A stretch of 64,000 nt of DNA from Typhlomys cinereus (GCA_023101885.1 JALPQD010000005.1:4185819-4249818); one strand, 5' to 3'; shown: positions 33,823 through 46,540, counted from the stretch's first letter. Translations and numbers: made by a program. Notes: generated from the letters alone by a model not told the origin.

Positions 33823-34400
33823 GTTGGCAACGACTGGAGGATCAGTGAACCACCTAGACCTGGATCTGAGGCGCGGTGGGCGAAGGGCATAAAGGCCGCC
33901 TGGGCCACCTCCAGCTCAAGCCGCCGTGCCCTTGCAGTGATTAAAGGCTGTGTTACCCCTTCAGGCATAATCCCTTCTAATTATACTAAGCCCTTAGTGG
34001 GAGAGGAGGCGAGCATTGCACTGCCTTCTTTTCAGGAGAAAGGTGCAAAGACAGGCCTGCTGGCACTAAGAGAACTGGGGTGGGACATTCAGTGGGGGGG
34101 CTCTCCTCCAGCACCCGCCCCTGCATGTCAGAGGGGCTCCAGGAGTTTCTGAGGAGGATGCCTTGGACAAAAACCTCTGCGTGACTAGAGGCTGGGTGTT
34201 GATTTCCAGCCTCAGAGTGTGTGCCGCCCCCTCTCCTTAATGTTCAGCACTTAAGCACTCCCTGCTTTCTTAGCTCTTTCTCTGGCTTTGCAATGACTTT
34301 GGGCCAGTTATCAATTAGTCACGGCCGCTGAGAACATTCTAGGCTCATAAAGACGAGAGTCCACCATTGATTACCAATGTCCACCACAGGCATGGAACAC
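33823..34400 (-). promoter_or_regulatory. ABCA4: ABCA4 5' UTR and candidate photoreceptor promoter
   Basis: This stretch lies directly upstream of the ABCA4 start codon on the minus strand. It contains several sites of the type bound by CRX/OTX and related homeodomain factors: GATTA at 33939, TAATCC at 33968, CTAATTA at 33977, CAATTAG at 34312 and GATTA at 34369. The nearest group begins about 115 bp upstream of the ATG. No good TATA box is visible in the proper place. ABCA4 is photoreceptor-specific, so such sites are expected. Function here is inferred from motif identity and position only; short AT-rich sites also occur by chance. Confidence 0.5.
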
Positions 34401-35394
34401 GAGAAAGAGTAGCAGGTAAGTTATTTACTGTCATTCTAGCTCAGTAGAGGGACCTGGCTAGACAGACTGACCACTGGGTAATGGATCTGTGGTCCCGAGG
34501 GATTCCCCCAAACATAAGCCTTTTTGGGGACTTTACCACAGAACTTTTGTCTCTGTTTCTACAAATACCAGATGTTCTCTCCTTGGAAAACTTTGCCATT
34601 GGTACCTTGTTGGGAGAGGGGAGGGCTGGATGCTGGCTTCACAGATTTGTAGCCTAGCCGTACTCATGAGATCTGGACTTGGATAGGGAAGCCATGAGGG
34701 CTGAAGGGATGTGTGAGGTGGAGCTTTTGAGAAGAGAGAGATGATTGCTGCCTGGTGTTAGAAAGGTTTCTCGAAGGTGGTAGCATTTAATAAAGGCTTT
34801 GATGACACAGAGTGGCATTTGATACAGTACATTTAGGATACGGTGTCACTGTAAATTGCTGTCGTGTCTTAGTTCGTCCTTGCTGCAGCTGTGGGAAGTA
34901 GCTATCGGCTCTGTTTGACAGATGCTCGTTCTGAAGCTTAGACAGACGACGTGCCCTGCTAGAGGGTCGCGCTCCATAACGCTAAGCTCCTGAACAAGGA
35001 AGACCCTGAATTCTACGCAAAGATGGGGAGGTGGGAGCTTATCTGGCTCAGGAAAACCACAGGAAGGGAAGCAGGGCATGAACGGGGGATGCTGGAAGAG
35101 GAGGTTAGAAAAAGACAGAGCCAGAGCAGATGCTGACGGCTGAGTCTAGTGAGATACGCGTGAAACGACCTCCGAGGGGCTCGGGAAGCGCAGGCAGCCA
35201 AAAGAGCAGCCCCTGGAGGGGATCAGTAAGGGCGTCTTACATGCTGCAGAGTCGGGTTTCGTCATTCAGGAAGAGATGAGAAGCTGGAATCCAGTGGTTG
35301 CCAAGAGTAGTCGGTTTGCCAGGGCTGCCGGCACTGGGGATGGTTTGAAAGGAGGCAGAGCCACAGCCACGGTAGAGAAAGGGAAGAGGTCAGA

Positions 35395-36105
35395 GTGACA
35401 GTGATCCGGGTTCTCTGGGGTTTTACGTCTCCAGGTTCTTGTGTTCGGGAGTCAGAGCTTGAACCAGAACACGCAGAGCTTATCAGAGGAAAGACTGGAA
35501 CGCAGGGACATTGGTTCCCAGAGGGGCAAGATGGCTGCTCCAAAATGTTGTGTCTCGTGTCAGGGACTGAAGTGGGAGAACACTGCAACAGACTACAAGA
35601 GGAGAGAAAAAATGGAAAAGAACTCACAGACTCCAGACACCGGGTCCAAGGAGGCCAAGGAAGCTGAGAAGTCACAGACATGGGTCTGTGAGAGAACACC
35701 GGAAAAGGAACTCACGGATTCCACACATGCAACCCCATGAGGGGCAAGGCAGCCAGGACAGCTTCCAGGATCAGGGGTGACTTTTCCTTATTGGTGAGCT
35801 CCAGTTTCTGCAGACCTGATTGCAGCTTTTGGTCTCCACATCTCATTAGTCCACTCGCATTGGGGCCCAGCCCAGTGGATCTCGTGACCCACCCCTCGGT
35901 TGAGCTGTCCGTTTTTGAGGAATTTACGTTTTATTTGCAATGGGGTGCTCATCTCCATATCCTTTCCTGGTGACTGTATCTCTGTGAAGGATTAAAGTCA
36001 GTTTCCCGATTGGTAGGGCATGTTCCTTCAGGGTAGTCCTGGCAGTGGGGCATGATCTTCGGAGACCTTCAAAGATCTCCCAGCATGGCTGCTCTAGAGC
36101 AAACA
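35395..36105 (-). mobile_element. LTR, family A, antisense, diverged
   Basis: GAGTCAGAGCTTGAACCAGAACACG, GGGGCAAGATGGCTGC, TTGGGGCCCAGCCCAGTGGA and CTCATCTCCATATCCTTTCC occur in the order expected for an inverted copy. It includes an internal duplication of the GGCAAG block. Confidence 0.8.
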
Positions 36106-36433
36106 GGGAGCAAACAGGAGGCAAAGAGACACACATTGGCAGACTAACTCCTTACGAACCTCAGGAGAGCTCGCTAACACAATGGAAAGTAAAAGTACTC
36201 TTCTTACAAACTTAAAAAAAAAGAATAGTATTGATCGAGATACAATCCATTTTCATAATCATCCTTGCTAACACTATTGACAGGATAACTCTGAAATTGT
36301 TGTGAAGGTGGAAAATAATTTTAAGCATGGACTGAAAGCTAGGTAACCTGTATTACTCCTGGAAGCCCAACGTTCAAAAGAGCCTGTCATTCCTGTGTCT
36401 GAGATTTGAAATGTGATGCTGCAAAGAGCCAGG

Positions 36434-36600
36434 GCAGGAGAGACGGTAAATGGGCAAGGCACCGACACACAAGCCTGGCAACTGAGTTCCCCAGAAGCCT
36501 GCATGGTGGAAGGAGAGAACGAGCTTCCAAAAGATGTCATCTGACCCGCACACATATATGTTTACTCTCTCTCTCAGAAAAAAAAAATCATTTATTTATG
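36434..36600 (+). mobile_element. Decayed B2-like SINE
   Basis: GGGCAGGAGAGACGG, then GGCAAGGCACCG...AGTTCCCCAGAAGCCTGCATGG and ATGTCATCTGACC, ending in AT-rich DNA. The order of blocks is that of an older B2. Confidence 0.6.
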
Positions 36601-37075
36601 TAACTATTCTGTCACCAAAAACATCAATAATGAAAAGAAGTATCTTATAATTTCAAAAACTTTCTTTTTGGGAAAAAGTGGGAGGAAGAAAAAGAACTCT
36701 GCAAATGTATAAATAAAATGAGAGTGAAAAGGTCATTTCTGGGTGGATTTGCCAGCATCTCGATCTAAGATGTCCCAGCTGCCAGGTCTGAGAGATACAG
36801 TTTGGTCGTTTGTAGACTACCGAGGGGACGGTGCTTTGTTATTGCCGCCTGGACTAAGACAAGACTGCTGCGCACCGACACATCACCACCAGTTTGCTGG
36901 AGCACACACTTCTTTGGTGTAATGATTTCAGGTGGTGGTCGTAGAGGCGGCTATGAACTTGTGTCATCAGCATGAATACAGTTTGGGGACACTACGACAG
37001 AGGGAGAACATCTTGACTTTTAAGTTTATTTCCACCAAATCAAAGCTAAATGATTGAGTAATTAAAATGCTACTT

Positions 37076-37273
37076 GGGCTGGAGAGGTGGCTCAGGGGTT
37101 AAGCCTCCGCCTTGCAGGTGGAAGGTCCTGAGTTCGGATCCCAGATCCCACGTATAGACTCCAGGCGGAAGCGGGGGCGGCCTGCGCTTCTGGTCCTGGT
37201 AGGGCAGAGTCCGTGAATCCCGGGACAGAAGGAGGTGGAGGTGTCCATGGTGGTTCATGAATTTGTCCGTGGT

Positions 37274-37322
<49 letters not shown>

Positions 37323-37399
37323 GCGTGCGCGTGCGCACGCACGCACATACACACTGCATATGCACACAGTTGAATAAATAATAATAAAAAAAATTAAAA
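37076..37399 (+). mobile_element. B2-type SINE, full length
   Basis: Full-length copy with duplications of AAAATGCTACTT at 37064-37075 and 37400-37411. The tail includes (CA)n, alternating CG/CA dinucleotides and A-rich DNA. Confidence 0.95.
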
Positions 37400-37424
37400 A
37401 AAATGCTACTTAAATGTTGGGTCA

Positions 37425-37605
37425 GTGACAAGCTCAGCCAGCAGAGGTGCTTGCGTGGAAACTTAGAAACCCAAGTTCAATCTCCAGAACCTATATGCGT
37501 GGAAGGAAGGAACTGACCTCTGGAAGATGCCCTCTAACCTCCATGTGTGCGCCATGGTTCTGTCTGTTCCAAAACAATAAGTAAATAAATGATATATATT
37601 TTTAA
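37425..37605 (+). mobile_element. Decayed B2/B3-like SINE
   Basis: CAAGTTCAATCTCCAGAACC, AACTGACCTCTGGAAGATGC and CCTCTAACCTCCATGTGTG are the B-box and body blocks of older B2/B3 copies. It follows the young SINE immediately. Confidence 0.7.
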
Positions 37606-37689
37606 AATGCATAAATGTTTCCTCAGCTCATTCAATAATATCTAAGAGAGTGCAGTAGCTAAAAATAGATGTCATTTTAAGAAAATCCT

Positions 37690-38135
37690 ATGTCGAAAAA
37701 AGAAACCAAGGCTGGGAGAAGTTGCCAGCTGCTTGGCTGCCTACCTTACCAAGATTTCCCCTACTTTCTGGGACTGACCCTCTTGTTCTCTGTCCCCCAC
37801 AGACTCATGTGTTTGGGAAGGTCATGGCATCTTTAAAAGGTGGAGCCTTGCTGGAGGAAGACAGTCACGGGGCGGGCCTTGCGCGGATTAGCCCCGTCCT
37901 ACTTCTTGGGGAGGCCTGCTCTTACACTTGGCAGTCTAGCAGCTCTCAGACTCCTGGATGGATGCAACCTAGGTCTCCCCCAGCTGCTGCCACCAGTCAT
38001 GCCATTTCTGCCATGAAAAACTGTATCTCTCCTCTGGAACTGTAAGCTGAATAAATCTCCCTTTTCTCCCTTTAAGTGGTTTGATTTGGGGTGTCCTCTC
38101 ACAGCAACAGAAAAGAGTAACTAGTACAGACCCCA
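37690..38135 (+). mobile_element. Interspersed rodent repeat, unassigned
   Basis: TGGAGCCTTGCTGGAGGAAG, CTGGAACTGTAAGCTGAATA and CAGCAACAGAAAAGAGTAAC are blocks that recur widely in rodent genomes as an interspersed repeat. I cannot name its class with certainty. Confidence 0.6.
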
Positions 38136-38569
38136 GTGCCTCGGGGAGCACCTAAAATACAGCTGTTAACGCCTCAGTTCCCTATACTGATGCCAGCCTC
38201 TTGGTCATGTGACCTTAACTAGACCATGCAGTTAGATCCTATTCACTAATGTGAATAATGTATCTTTAAAACTCATGTTTTTCATGTACGTGTCATAGTA
38301 CAGAAAGCATTAGAGAAATTAGAGGCTTTGCTAGCTAGCAAAGGATCTTTTTGTGCACAGTGCAGAAGTGCTCGGGGGAACAGTGGGGCCTGGTAATGGA
38401 CCTGGAGTCTCACTGGCTCTCGCTGACAGAGCCTTGGATCCTGGCTCAGAGCTTCATCCTAAACGGAGCCGTCACTTCAGCTCGCCTAGCCACGCTGCAG
38501 TGAGCCCACCTCCACGCAGAGGAACACTTTTCCTGATTAGCACAAAACTGTAGCCCCGGCTGGCACAGT

Positions 38570-38985
38570 GTTGCAGTCAGCCTGCATGGTTACTGATAAA
38601 TGACCGTCAAACGGCATAAGGGAACAAGGGGTTTATTTTCTCTTATGACTCCTGGTTACAGTTCTTAATCCAGCTTGACGGGAGAGCACGCACCAACACC
38701 AGGGCTGAGGGAACTGGCCACACCATCACCACATAACAGCTGAGAGAGGGACAATCCTTACTTGCCAGACCAGCATGTCTGGCCAAGTGTACACAAGGAT
38801 GCCAACTCTCTCAAACAACTCTCCATGATTTATCCCACCCACCATAGTCTGGGCCCTCCCCATCAGCTAGACAGTTTCCTGCAGGTTTGCTCTGGGCTTA
38901 ATTCAACCACTAACTCTCCACAAATGTGCCCAGAGCTCAAACCCTCAACAGTCAAGTCGACACTTGTGCCTGACTATGACACACA
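38570..38985 (-). mobile_element. LTR-like repeat, family B, near complete
   Basis: Closest relative of the 32.25 kb copy, sharing CCAGCATGTCTGGCCA and CAAATGTGCCCAGAGCTCAA. Minus strand reads TGTCATAGTCAGGCACAAG at the start and AAAATAAACCCC near the end. Confidence 0.78.
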
Positions 38986-39189
38986 GTTCTTAAGACTGTT
39001 CCCCATCACCAGACATCTGATCTCAAAGAAGGGAAACAGAGGCAGCCCAAACAGGCTGCGAGGGGTAAGCACACAGACAGTCTCAGCAGGGTCTCTCGGA
39101 TAGCAGTCCTTGAACAGGACTATGTTTCTGCTTCCAGGTGGTTTAGCTGGTCTTTCTAGTGCTACATCTGTTGCCAAATCCCCACCGGG

Positions 39190-39625
39190 TCAGCTGGGGA
39201 AAGGAGGGGGAAAGTCGGCAGGAGCCTTGGGGCTTGAGGCGAGGGGGTGAACAGCGTGAAATCACCACACAGACTCTGGGAGTCAATTGAGAAGCGAGCA
39301 GAGATGAGCTGCTGCAGACTCATTTATTTAAGGAAGTGCTTGAGCTTATATAGGGGTCAGGGTCCAATCAGGTGTTGCCGTCTCTCCGCTCCAGGGGACA
39401 ACCACTAATCATTTAGCTGTTTACTAGGTGTCCATTGCAGGGGCAGGTTAGATGGCCGCTTCCCATTGGTTGTTCATCCCTCCGCCTCTATGGTTCTTCT
39501 ATTGGGACATGTCGGGGTATGTCCGTACTTGTCAGGCTTGTCTGTAGCCAGACCTCCTGGATTTGGGAGCCAGGGATAGGGCCTCCCTGAATCAATAGTA
39601 CCTGAATGAGTGCTTGGCCTCTATA
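39190..39625 (-). mobile_element. Solo LTR, different (ERVK-like) family, antisense
   Basis: GACTCATTTATTTAAGGAAG and GAGCTTATATAGGGGTCAGG are the complement of a poly(A) signal and TATA box, in the layout of rodent ERVK-type LTRs. No internal sequence is attached. Confidence 0.7.
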
Positions 39626-39669
39626 CTTGTAATCTAAAAATTCCCGATTAATGTGTCTTTAAAACCCTT

Positions 39670-39945
39670 TTTTTAAACATTTATTTGTCTTTGTATGTGT
39701 GTGTGGGCACATGCCACAGCATCCGTGTGGTAGTTAGAGGATAACAGGAGTTGGTTCTGTCCTTTATCATGTGGACTCTAAGGATCAAGAGACAGAGACA
39801 AAGACATGAACATTATGTCCCATGGGTGGAAACCAAGGGTCACCTTTCAAAGTCACTTCTCTCCCACCATGTAGGTTTTGAACTCAGGTTGTCAGTTTTT
39901 CAGGCAAGTGCCTTACCTTCTGAACTCTTACCCACCCTGAAGATT
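39670..39945 (-). mobile_element. Older B3-like SINE, inverted
   Basis: TTTATTTGT start, GGTAGTTAGAGGATAACAGG, TCTCCCACCATGTAGG and TTTTGAACTCAGGTTGTCAG are the usual inverted B3 blocks. About 60 bp of other sequence interrupts the middle. Confidence 0.7.
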
Positions 39946-40669
39946 AACTTTTTGTTTCAAGTGTACTCACCAATCACTGTTACCAGAACTCCTTGCAAGA
40001 GTGAAACCATAAATACTTTTTTCCTTTGTCTTTAAAAGAAAGAAGCAATGCCACATATTTATCACCAGAGAGAAGATTATTGCAAAATTACTCGGAAAAC
40101 AGAGGGTTACTTTTTAAAAAAATTTTTTTCTAAAGGTCTCATAGTAAAAGTATCTTAAAATTTAGGTATACCATTTCCTCTGCTTCCTTGGGGAAAATTA
40201 TGTATATAATTATATATAAAATAATATACGTGGATTTCTAACTATATTACATTTGTGCTTTATGCTTTATTCTGAGGATAATTATCCTAAAGTAAAAAAT
40301 ATTGCTAAGTTATTAAGCAATGGCAAAGATGTAAAATAGTCTCAATGCAACCCCACATTCACATTTACCCAAAACACCTCCAGCTGCTTCATTGATTGCC
40401 TAATGGGTTTCATCCGTCCTCTCACCTGACATGTTCTTATTAGTGAGCCTATGATGTGGAGCCATTTCTTTTGCTTTGATTTGGCCAGTCATGGAGACAA
40501 GAATAGCAAGTTCTGCTTCTACTTTGCTAAGAACATTTACATGGTGTTATAAAAGAGGTCCAGGCCTGTTTCTAATTGTGAAACAGAAATCAGTGCTGCA
40601 ACCTGTATAACTTAGGACTCCAGAGCAGTATGACATCATGGACTCTATCAGCAGACACAAGAAACATAT

Positions 40670-40966
40670 TTAAATGTGTGTGTGTACGGCTATGAATGCT
40701 CATATCGACATAGACACCCATATGCCTGGGGTGCATGTGCACGTGTGTGCACATGCATGTGGAGGCTGGAGGACCACCGAGGCCGTCATCTCAGGACCAC
40801 CACCCACATCCTTTGAAACCCTCCCCCCCCCCCCCCCGTTCTGGAACTGCGCGTGTCCTACCAGGCCCAGCATTTTTAGAGACACCAGAGTCCAGCTTAG
40901 TCCCTGCGCTTGAAAGGCAAGCATTTTTCAAGTACTTTACGGACTGAGCCATCCTCCCAGCTCACA
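40670..40966 (-). mobile_element. Older B2/B3-like SINE, inverted, with poly(C) tract
   Basis: (GT)n, GGAGGCTGGAGGACCACCGA and GGACTGAGCCATCCTCCCAG mark an inverted copy. A run of about 16 C lies inside it. Confidence 0.65.
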
Positions 40967-43626
40967 AAATGGATTTTGCTGACTGACTCTCTCATAAGAA
41001 TTTTGCACATCACTGGCACTAATTTAATGTTGTGCTAAAGCAGCAGACAAAGCATTCACACCTACGTTCACATCCAGTCAAAGGATAGGCAGAACTCACC
41101 TACCGGTGAAGTTTAAGTCAGCATGGTGGTTCCTCTTGGAAAGGGGACCATCATGGCTTGGAAGATGCTCAGGGGCTGGTCTGCCTTTCGAGGTGGTGCC
41201 CGTTACACAGGTGTGTTCAGCTTGTGGACTGTGGACTTACAGTTTGTGCAATCATCTGCTGTGCGTTCTACTTCAATAACAAAAGTGTTTAACTGCAGGT
41301 GAAGGAAGAAGCGTCAATGAGGGTGGTTGAGCAGGTTGAGCTCTAGAGATGGGGGATGTCTGGAAAGAGGGGTGCTCTGGGTGCCATGGAAAGAGAATGT
41401 TTCAAGCGGTTGGGGAAAGGATGTAGTCGGCAATACCAAATGATTCAAAAAAAAAAAAAAATCGTGTAGAACAGAGATAAACACTGTTCATTGGATTTGA
41501 TGGTTAACCACTAAGAGAATAGCTTCAAAAGGAGGTAGAAACCAGAAACAGAGGGTGAAAACTAAAACATACGTCGTAGCTGCTCTTTCAAATAATTATG
41601 AGGAAAAAGGAGAAGGAAGAGGAGGAGGAGGAGGAGAGAGAGAAACAGGTCCTGGAGGTTTTTGCCTCCCTCAGGGCAGGAGAGATTGATCGTGTTAATA
41701 GATGGGGAGAGCTGGTTGAAAGAGGGATGCCCAAGTCACCGCAGCACGATTGATGGGGTCGCACCGAAGCCAAGGGGGGAGGAATTAGCCTTGGGCAGGG
41801 GAAGGGCATCTTACATTCCTGAGGCGCAGGTACGAGCTGGCAGGCGCTGGGCGGGGGGCTCACTCTGGAGGAGCCCGTCTTCACCTCGAGGTCCACAGGG
41901 TCGCTGGGCGAGACTCAAGTGTGAAGGCGCCGCCTCGTCCCACCTGCGCCTTCTTTACTTTGCTGTTCACGCGCGTTTCCTCGGGCATCTCTAGTGGGAG
42001 ACCAGCTTAGGCCCAGAATGGGAAGTTCCCAGAGGCAAATTATTCATGGTCTACCACTCTCTCCCTGACACGCAGCAGGATTATATTCATGCCATTTTTG
42101 GGCAAACGACAGAGAGAGGCTCTAGTTACCCAGGTTCATCTTGATCGTCTTGATATCTCGATATCTAGGTTATCAAGGTTCATCTTGATCATTTAACTGA
42201 TAATCAGCACCAGCAGCAGCGCTTTCTTTTCTACAGGCTCTTTTCTGCTTGGGGTTCCTACCCAGAGCCATGGGGGCACACTGCTGATCCTGTATAAGCT
42301 GTACTGCCAACCACCTTTATTCTGATTGCAGTTCTTGGCCTTTAGGTCTGCTGGCCCTTGCAAGATCTAGCTGTGGGTGGGACCCTCCACTTCCACTGCC
42401 CATTACCAAACCCCCCTGAGGCGGCTTCCTGGGCTCTTAGGTCTCCTGAACACGCACTTGGTCCAACTTTGTCTCAAGTCAAATTGGGCTACATGAGCGC
42501 CTCTTCTGAACCTCACCTCCAGTAGAAGAGACCGACCCCAGTAAACAATACACTTGAACATGCGCTCACGGAAACCTTGGCCTAGCCGCTTTGGAAAATC
42601 TACTTGGACTTCAGGAAGTGAGTGTTGAGGGTGGCAGAGAATTCATAGCCCAGTATGAAAAATTCTGCTTTGGCAGAATGGAGACGTTGAATCATTATCA
42701 AAAACGGGGAGCAACTTTGTTATTCCCAGTGCATTTTGTTTGCTCATTTCCAAGACTACTTGGGTTTTACTGGCTTGGCACATTCCAAAAAGACACAGAA
42801 CTCAGAGGTTATACACTTTCTAGGTATTAAATGCATGACGCAGAACTTGCCAGATAACAGTTTCAGAGGCACATGGAGGAGGGGTTCCCATCAGATTGTC
42901 AGTCTGGGCTGTTAGCACCTGAGCCACGGAGGCACTGAGTCCCTGCTGTTCTGAGTCGCAGTGTGCTAAGCTTGGCTGTGCTGGCTTGCGCAGTGAGAGT
43001 CATGCACTCTAAAAGGCTCTGGCCACCACCAAGCGACACACTTAGAGGACAGAGAAAAACAGACGTTCTTGTGCTGATTTTTTTTTTTTTTTTTTTTTTT
43101 GAGAATCGGGGCCTCAGATTGACTTAGAACAAGTGCTTTTAGTGACCCACTTCATGTGAATGGGATAAATAAGGTAATGAGTGGCTGGAGAAAAGGAGTG
43201 TGCTCCCCTGCAAGGCTGAGACAGCCCTGTTTCTCCCCCCTCCCCACACCCTGGAGGAATTTATGTTCAGAGGTGGAATAATAACATCTCCACACCCCTG
43301 GACGAGCAGGGCCTGCATGGCTTTGGATAGATAACGGAGTCTGAACCGGCCCTCAGAAGCAATCTGGCAGCACACAGGCGAGGGGGGGAGGATGTCTTGG
43401 GCCTTTTCACCCACTAAATGACAAAATCAAACAACTGCCACAAGTGCCTCCTTGCTTTTCCAGAAACCATTTGACCTTGAACACTGGACCACAGAAGGAA
43501 AATGGAAAAGATCAAGGCAATGTGTTGCCAAGAGCCGGAGGTGGGGAAGGAAGCTATGTTCATGCCTTCTGTCTACTCAGTTGGAGAAAGAAGCTTTCAG
43601 TTTGTTGTCAGATTCTGTCCCCTGAA

Positions 43627-43656
43627 TGACCAACCCCCCCCCCCCCCCCCCCCCCG
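43627..43656. repeat. Poly(C) tract
   Basis: About 29 consecutive C on the plus strand, unusually long; length may be affected by sequencing error. Confidence 0.9.
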
Positions 43657-44004
43657 CCGCCCAGCCCAGACTCTCCTTTTCATACGCTTTGGGCCCCAGG
43701 AAGCAGAAAAGAAAGGAGGTAAACACAAGAGTGCAGGTTTTGCGTTAGCCTTGTTCCCATCGTGAACTTGTTTCCACCTCTAACCCAGTGGAATGTCATG
43801 TGATTTTTTTAGCAAATGCAAAAAAAAAAAAAAAAAAAAAGAAAACCCTCAAAAACTAGGCATGGATTTAGTGTGAAATCCAAGCCCCCAGCCATCATCC
43901 CAATAACTCCCATGAATGCCATGCAAGAAGATTCTGTTCTTATATTGCTACGGAAATTCTAAGTCTCTTTTTTATGAAATTAGTTTCCATTAAAAGTGCT
44001 CTTC

Positions 44005-44330
44005 TTGGGACTGGGGAGGGGCTCAGTGGATAAAGCACTTGCCTTGCAAGCTTGAGAACCAGAGTTCAGCTCCCAGAACAGATGTAAAGGCCAGACAGGC
44101 GTGGCCTCTTAAAAGCCGCACTTGGAAAGAAAGCAAAGACAGGGACTCCCGGGTTCAGCTAGCCTAGCCTACTGGTGAGCTTTAGGTTCAATAGACAGAC
44201 CCTGCCTTAATGATAAACAGCAGAGCGAGATATGCTGGCCCACGTACATGCCGTGAGCCAGCCACACATATGCAAATATGACTCCCCCACACATACGCCA
44301 TACACATGCACAATAAACAGATAAAAGTAA
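44005..44330 (+). mobile_element. B2-like SINE
   Basis: Pol III head GGGACTGGGGAGGGGCTCAG, then TAAAGCACTTGCCTTGCAAG and a body ending in a CA-rich tail with AATAAA. The body is longer than typical B2. Confidence 0.75.
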
Positions 44331-44342
44331 ATATTTACTCTT

Positions 44343-44470
44343 GGGGCTGGGAATGTAGCTCAGTTAGTACAATATTTGCCTCTGGCTTCTACATGCATAT
44401 TCACAGGGATGTGTATACCTGAACACACATAATCACACACACATGAACATGTAGTCATGAACACCCCCCC
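44343..44470 (+). mobile_element. ID-like SINE fragment
   Basis: GGGGCTGGGAATGTAGCTCA followed by GTTAGTACAATATTTGCCT is an ID/tRNA-Ala-like head. It is followed by a CA-rich tail. Confidence 0.7.
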
Positions 44471-44509
44471 CACAGACACACAGATACAGAGAGAGAGAGA
44501 AAGAGAGAG

Positions 44510-44640
44510 ATTTACTATGTAGTCCTAATTAGCTTCACACTCATTACATAGATGAGGCTGGCCTTGAACCTGCAGCAGTCCATCTACCTCAGGCTCCCGA
44601 GTGCTAGGATTACAGGTGTGTGCCTCTATACCTGGCTTAT
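44510..44640 (-). mobile_element. B1 SINE, inverted
   Basis: GGCTGGCCTTGAACCTGCAG and GTGCTAGGATTACAGGTGTG are the inverted B1 core. Confidence 0.9.
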
Positions 44641-45791
44641 GTGACTTGCTTTTATGCTAAATCTTAAATGATAATCTGGAAAATTGCAGGTTTGCATTTT
44701 TTTTCCCAGAATTCTTTGGAATGTACCTCTTGACCTCACCCCAAATCCACCAGTAGGCATGCTCTCACTGAGGAAGATACTTCTTCAGATGACTAAATAT
44801 ATCACAGAAGGAACGACTTTGACACCTATTGTCTTAAAAACCAATGACTGAGCGTCTTAAACAGAGGTCCATCTTTGTCCCTCTAAAAAACATACCTGTG
44901 AGGACAGGAATGTCCATTGCGACATTCACTATTCCCACTCAAAGGCAAGAAAATGCATTCACAGGTTGTGTCATTTCTGGATCCAGTAACTGTTCACCAG
45001 GGTACTTTACCAGCAGCAAAAATACTTCACTTGGTTCTAGCTTTCAGATATGCATTCGCTTGGGACCTCTAACTCTCCCGTCTTTCACGAGTAGTTCTGT
45101 GATGAAGGCCTAGTTTGCCTTTCACAGACGAGGAAACATTCTCAAAGACGGCTGGATGGCGGTGCGCCAAGGTCGCATAGCATTTAAGGTATGACAAGCT
45201 TTAAGCGAAGCCAGCTCTGACCTCGGGCCTCTGAGCACATCAGGAAGTAAATACGTGGTCGACTCTTCCTCCCGCTTCCCTTCTCCCCTCCAGGCACATA
45301 ATGCCACAAGCTTCCTCAAAGTTGCAGTCCCGCTGAGGCATGCAAGTCTCCGCTGCCACCAACCCAGAAGGCAGCCGGGGGCTCCCCACCCCTCCCCAGC
45401 ACCTGCCAGGCCTGGTCCTGTTTTTTGGGTCCCAGAGGGAAAAGGCGGCCGGAATGGGTTGTTTTCTACAAAGAAAAAAATGGAGTCATTTGTTTTTTCG
45501 CTGACTTCTATCCTAGCCTCCCTCTGCAGCGATAGACAACAAACAGCCCCCAGACTTCTTGGTGACTCAGCTACACATTAGCAGCTGTCTGGCCTTCTGT
45601 CTCGGTTCCAGGAGACTCGGTTTCCTACTGCCCTCAATTTCAGAAACAGTCACAATAGATTTTAGCTACGCCATGTGCCTCCAGAGAGAGGAAAAGGGTC
45701 GGGCCGGCTTTACAAACTGTTGCACTTTTTCAGTTTTGAAGATGGCAGATGTGAACTGGGACCTGCGTTCAACGTGCCTCCCACCATCTTT

Positions 45792-45953
45792 GGTTTTTTG
45801 TTTTGTTTTGTTTTACTTTTGGAGATGGAGCCTCATGTAGCCCAGCCTGGCTTGGGACACACTATGCAGCTGAGGCTGACCTTGAACCCCTGATCTTTCT
45901 GTCTCACCTCTCAAGTGCTGTGACGATACAGCCTACGCCACCACACCCAACTC
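45792..45953 (-). mobile_element. B1 SINE, inverted, with target duplication
   Basis: A (TTTTG)n start, GCTGACCTTGAACCCCTGAT and CACCACACCCAAC are inverted B1. Duplications of TCCCACCATCTTT occur at 45779-45791 and 45954-45966. Confidence 0.93.
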
Positions 45954-45984
45954 TCCCACCATCTTTTAAAAGATCAAAACGTTT

Positions 45985-46540
45985 CAGAATGACTCTGCTG
46001 GGGTCTGCATGCATCCACATTCTGGTGTTCCGGAGTTGAAGACTGAAGCCAGAACACGTGTACAGGGTTAAGGCAGAGTTTATTACAGGAGAGAAAGAAC
46101 GGAACTCAGCAGACCCCAGACGTGGAGTGCCATGAGGGTGAGGGGAAAGGGATGCCCTGGAGAACTCATGGACCCCAGGCATGGAATCCATGAGGGGCAA
46201 GGAGCTAGAAAAGAACTCATGGACTCCAGACCTGGGGGGCCATGAGGGCAGGCGCCAAAGATGGCTGCTAAGGTCAAGTATATTTATGCCTTTAAATAAG
46301 CTAGGGGAAGGGGGCATGGCTTTCCCTCAATGGTTTCCCATATTGGGAAACCCATTTCTCTCATATTGGGACCCAACCCAGTTGATCTTGTGCCACCTCG
46401 AGTCCTATCTGTAAAGGAGAGCTAATCTCCATATACTTTCATAAGCAAAGAGTTGGGGGAAGTTGGGAGTTCCTTCAGGGTAAGCCCAGCAGTGGGGTTC
46501 CAAGACCCTCAGAGACCGTCCCAGCACAGCTGTTCTAAAT
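45985..46540 (-). mobile_element. Solo LTR, family A, antisense
   Basis: Near complete: GGTTAAGGCAGAGTTTATTA (inverted poly(A) region), the CATGGACCCCAGGCATGG blocks, AAGTATATTTATGCC (inverted TATA) and GACCCAACCCAGTTGATCTT. No flanking viral gene. Confidence 0.87.
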
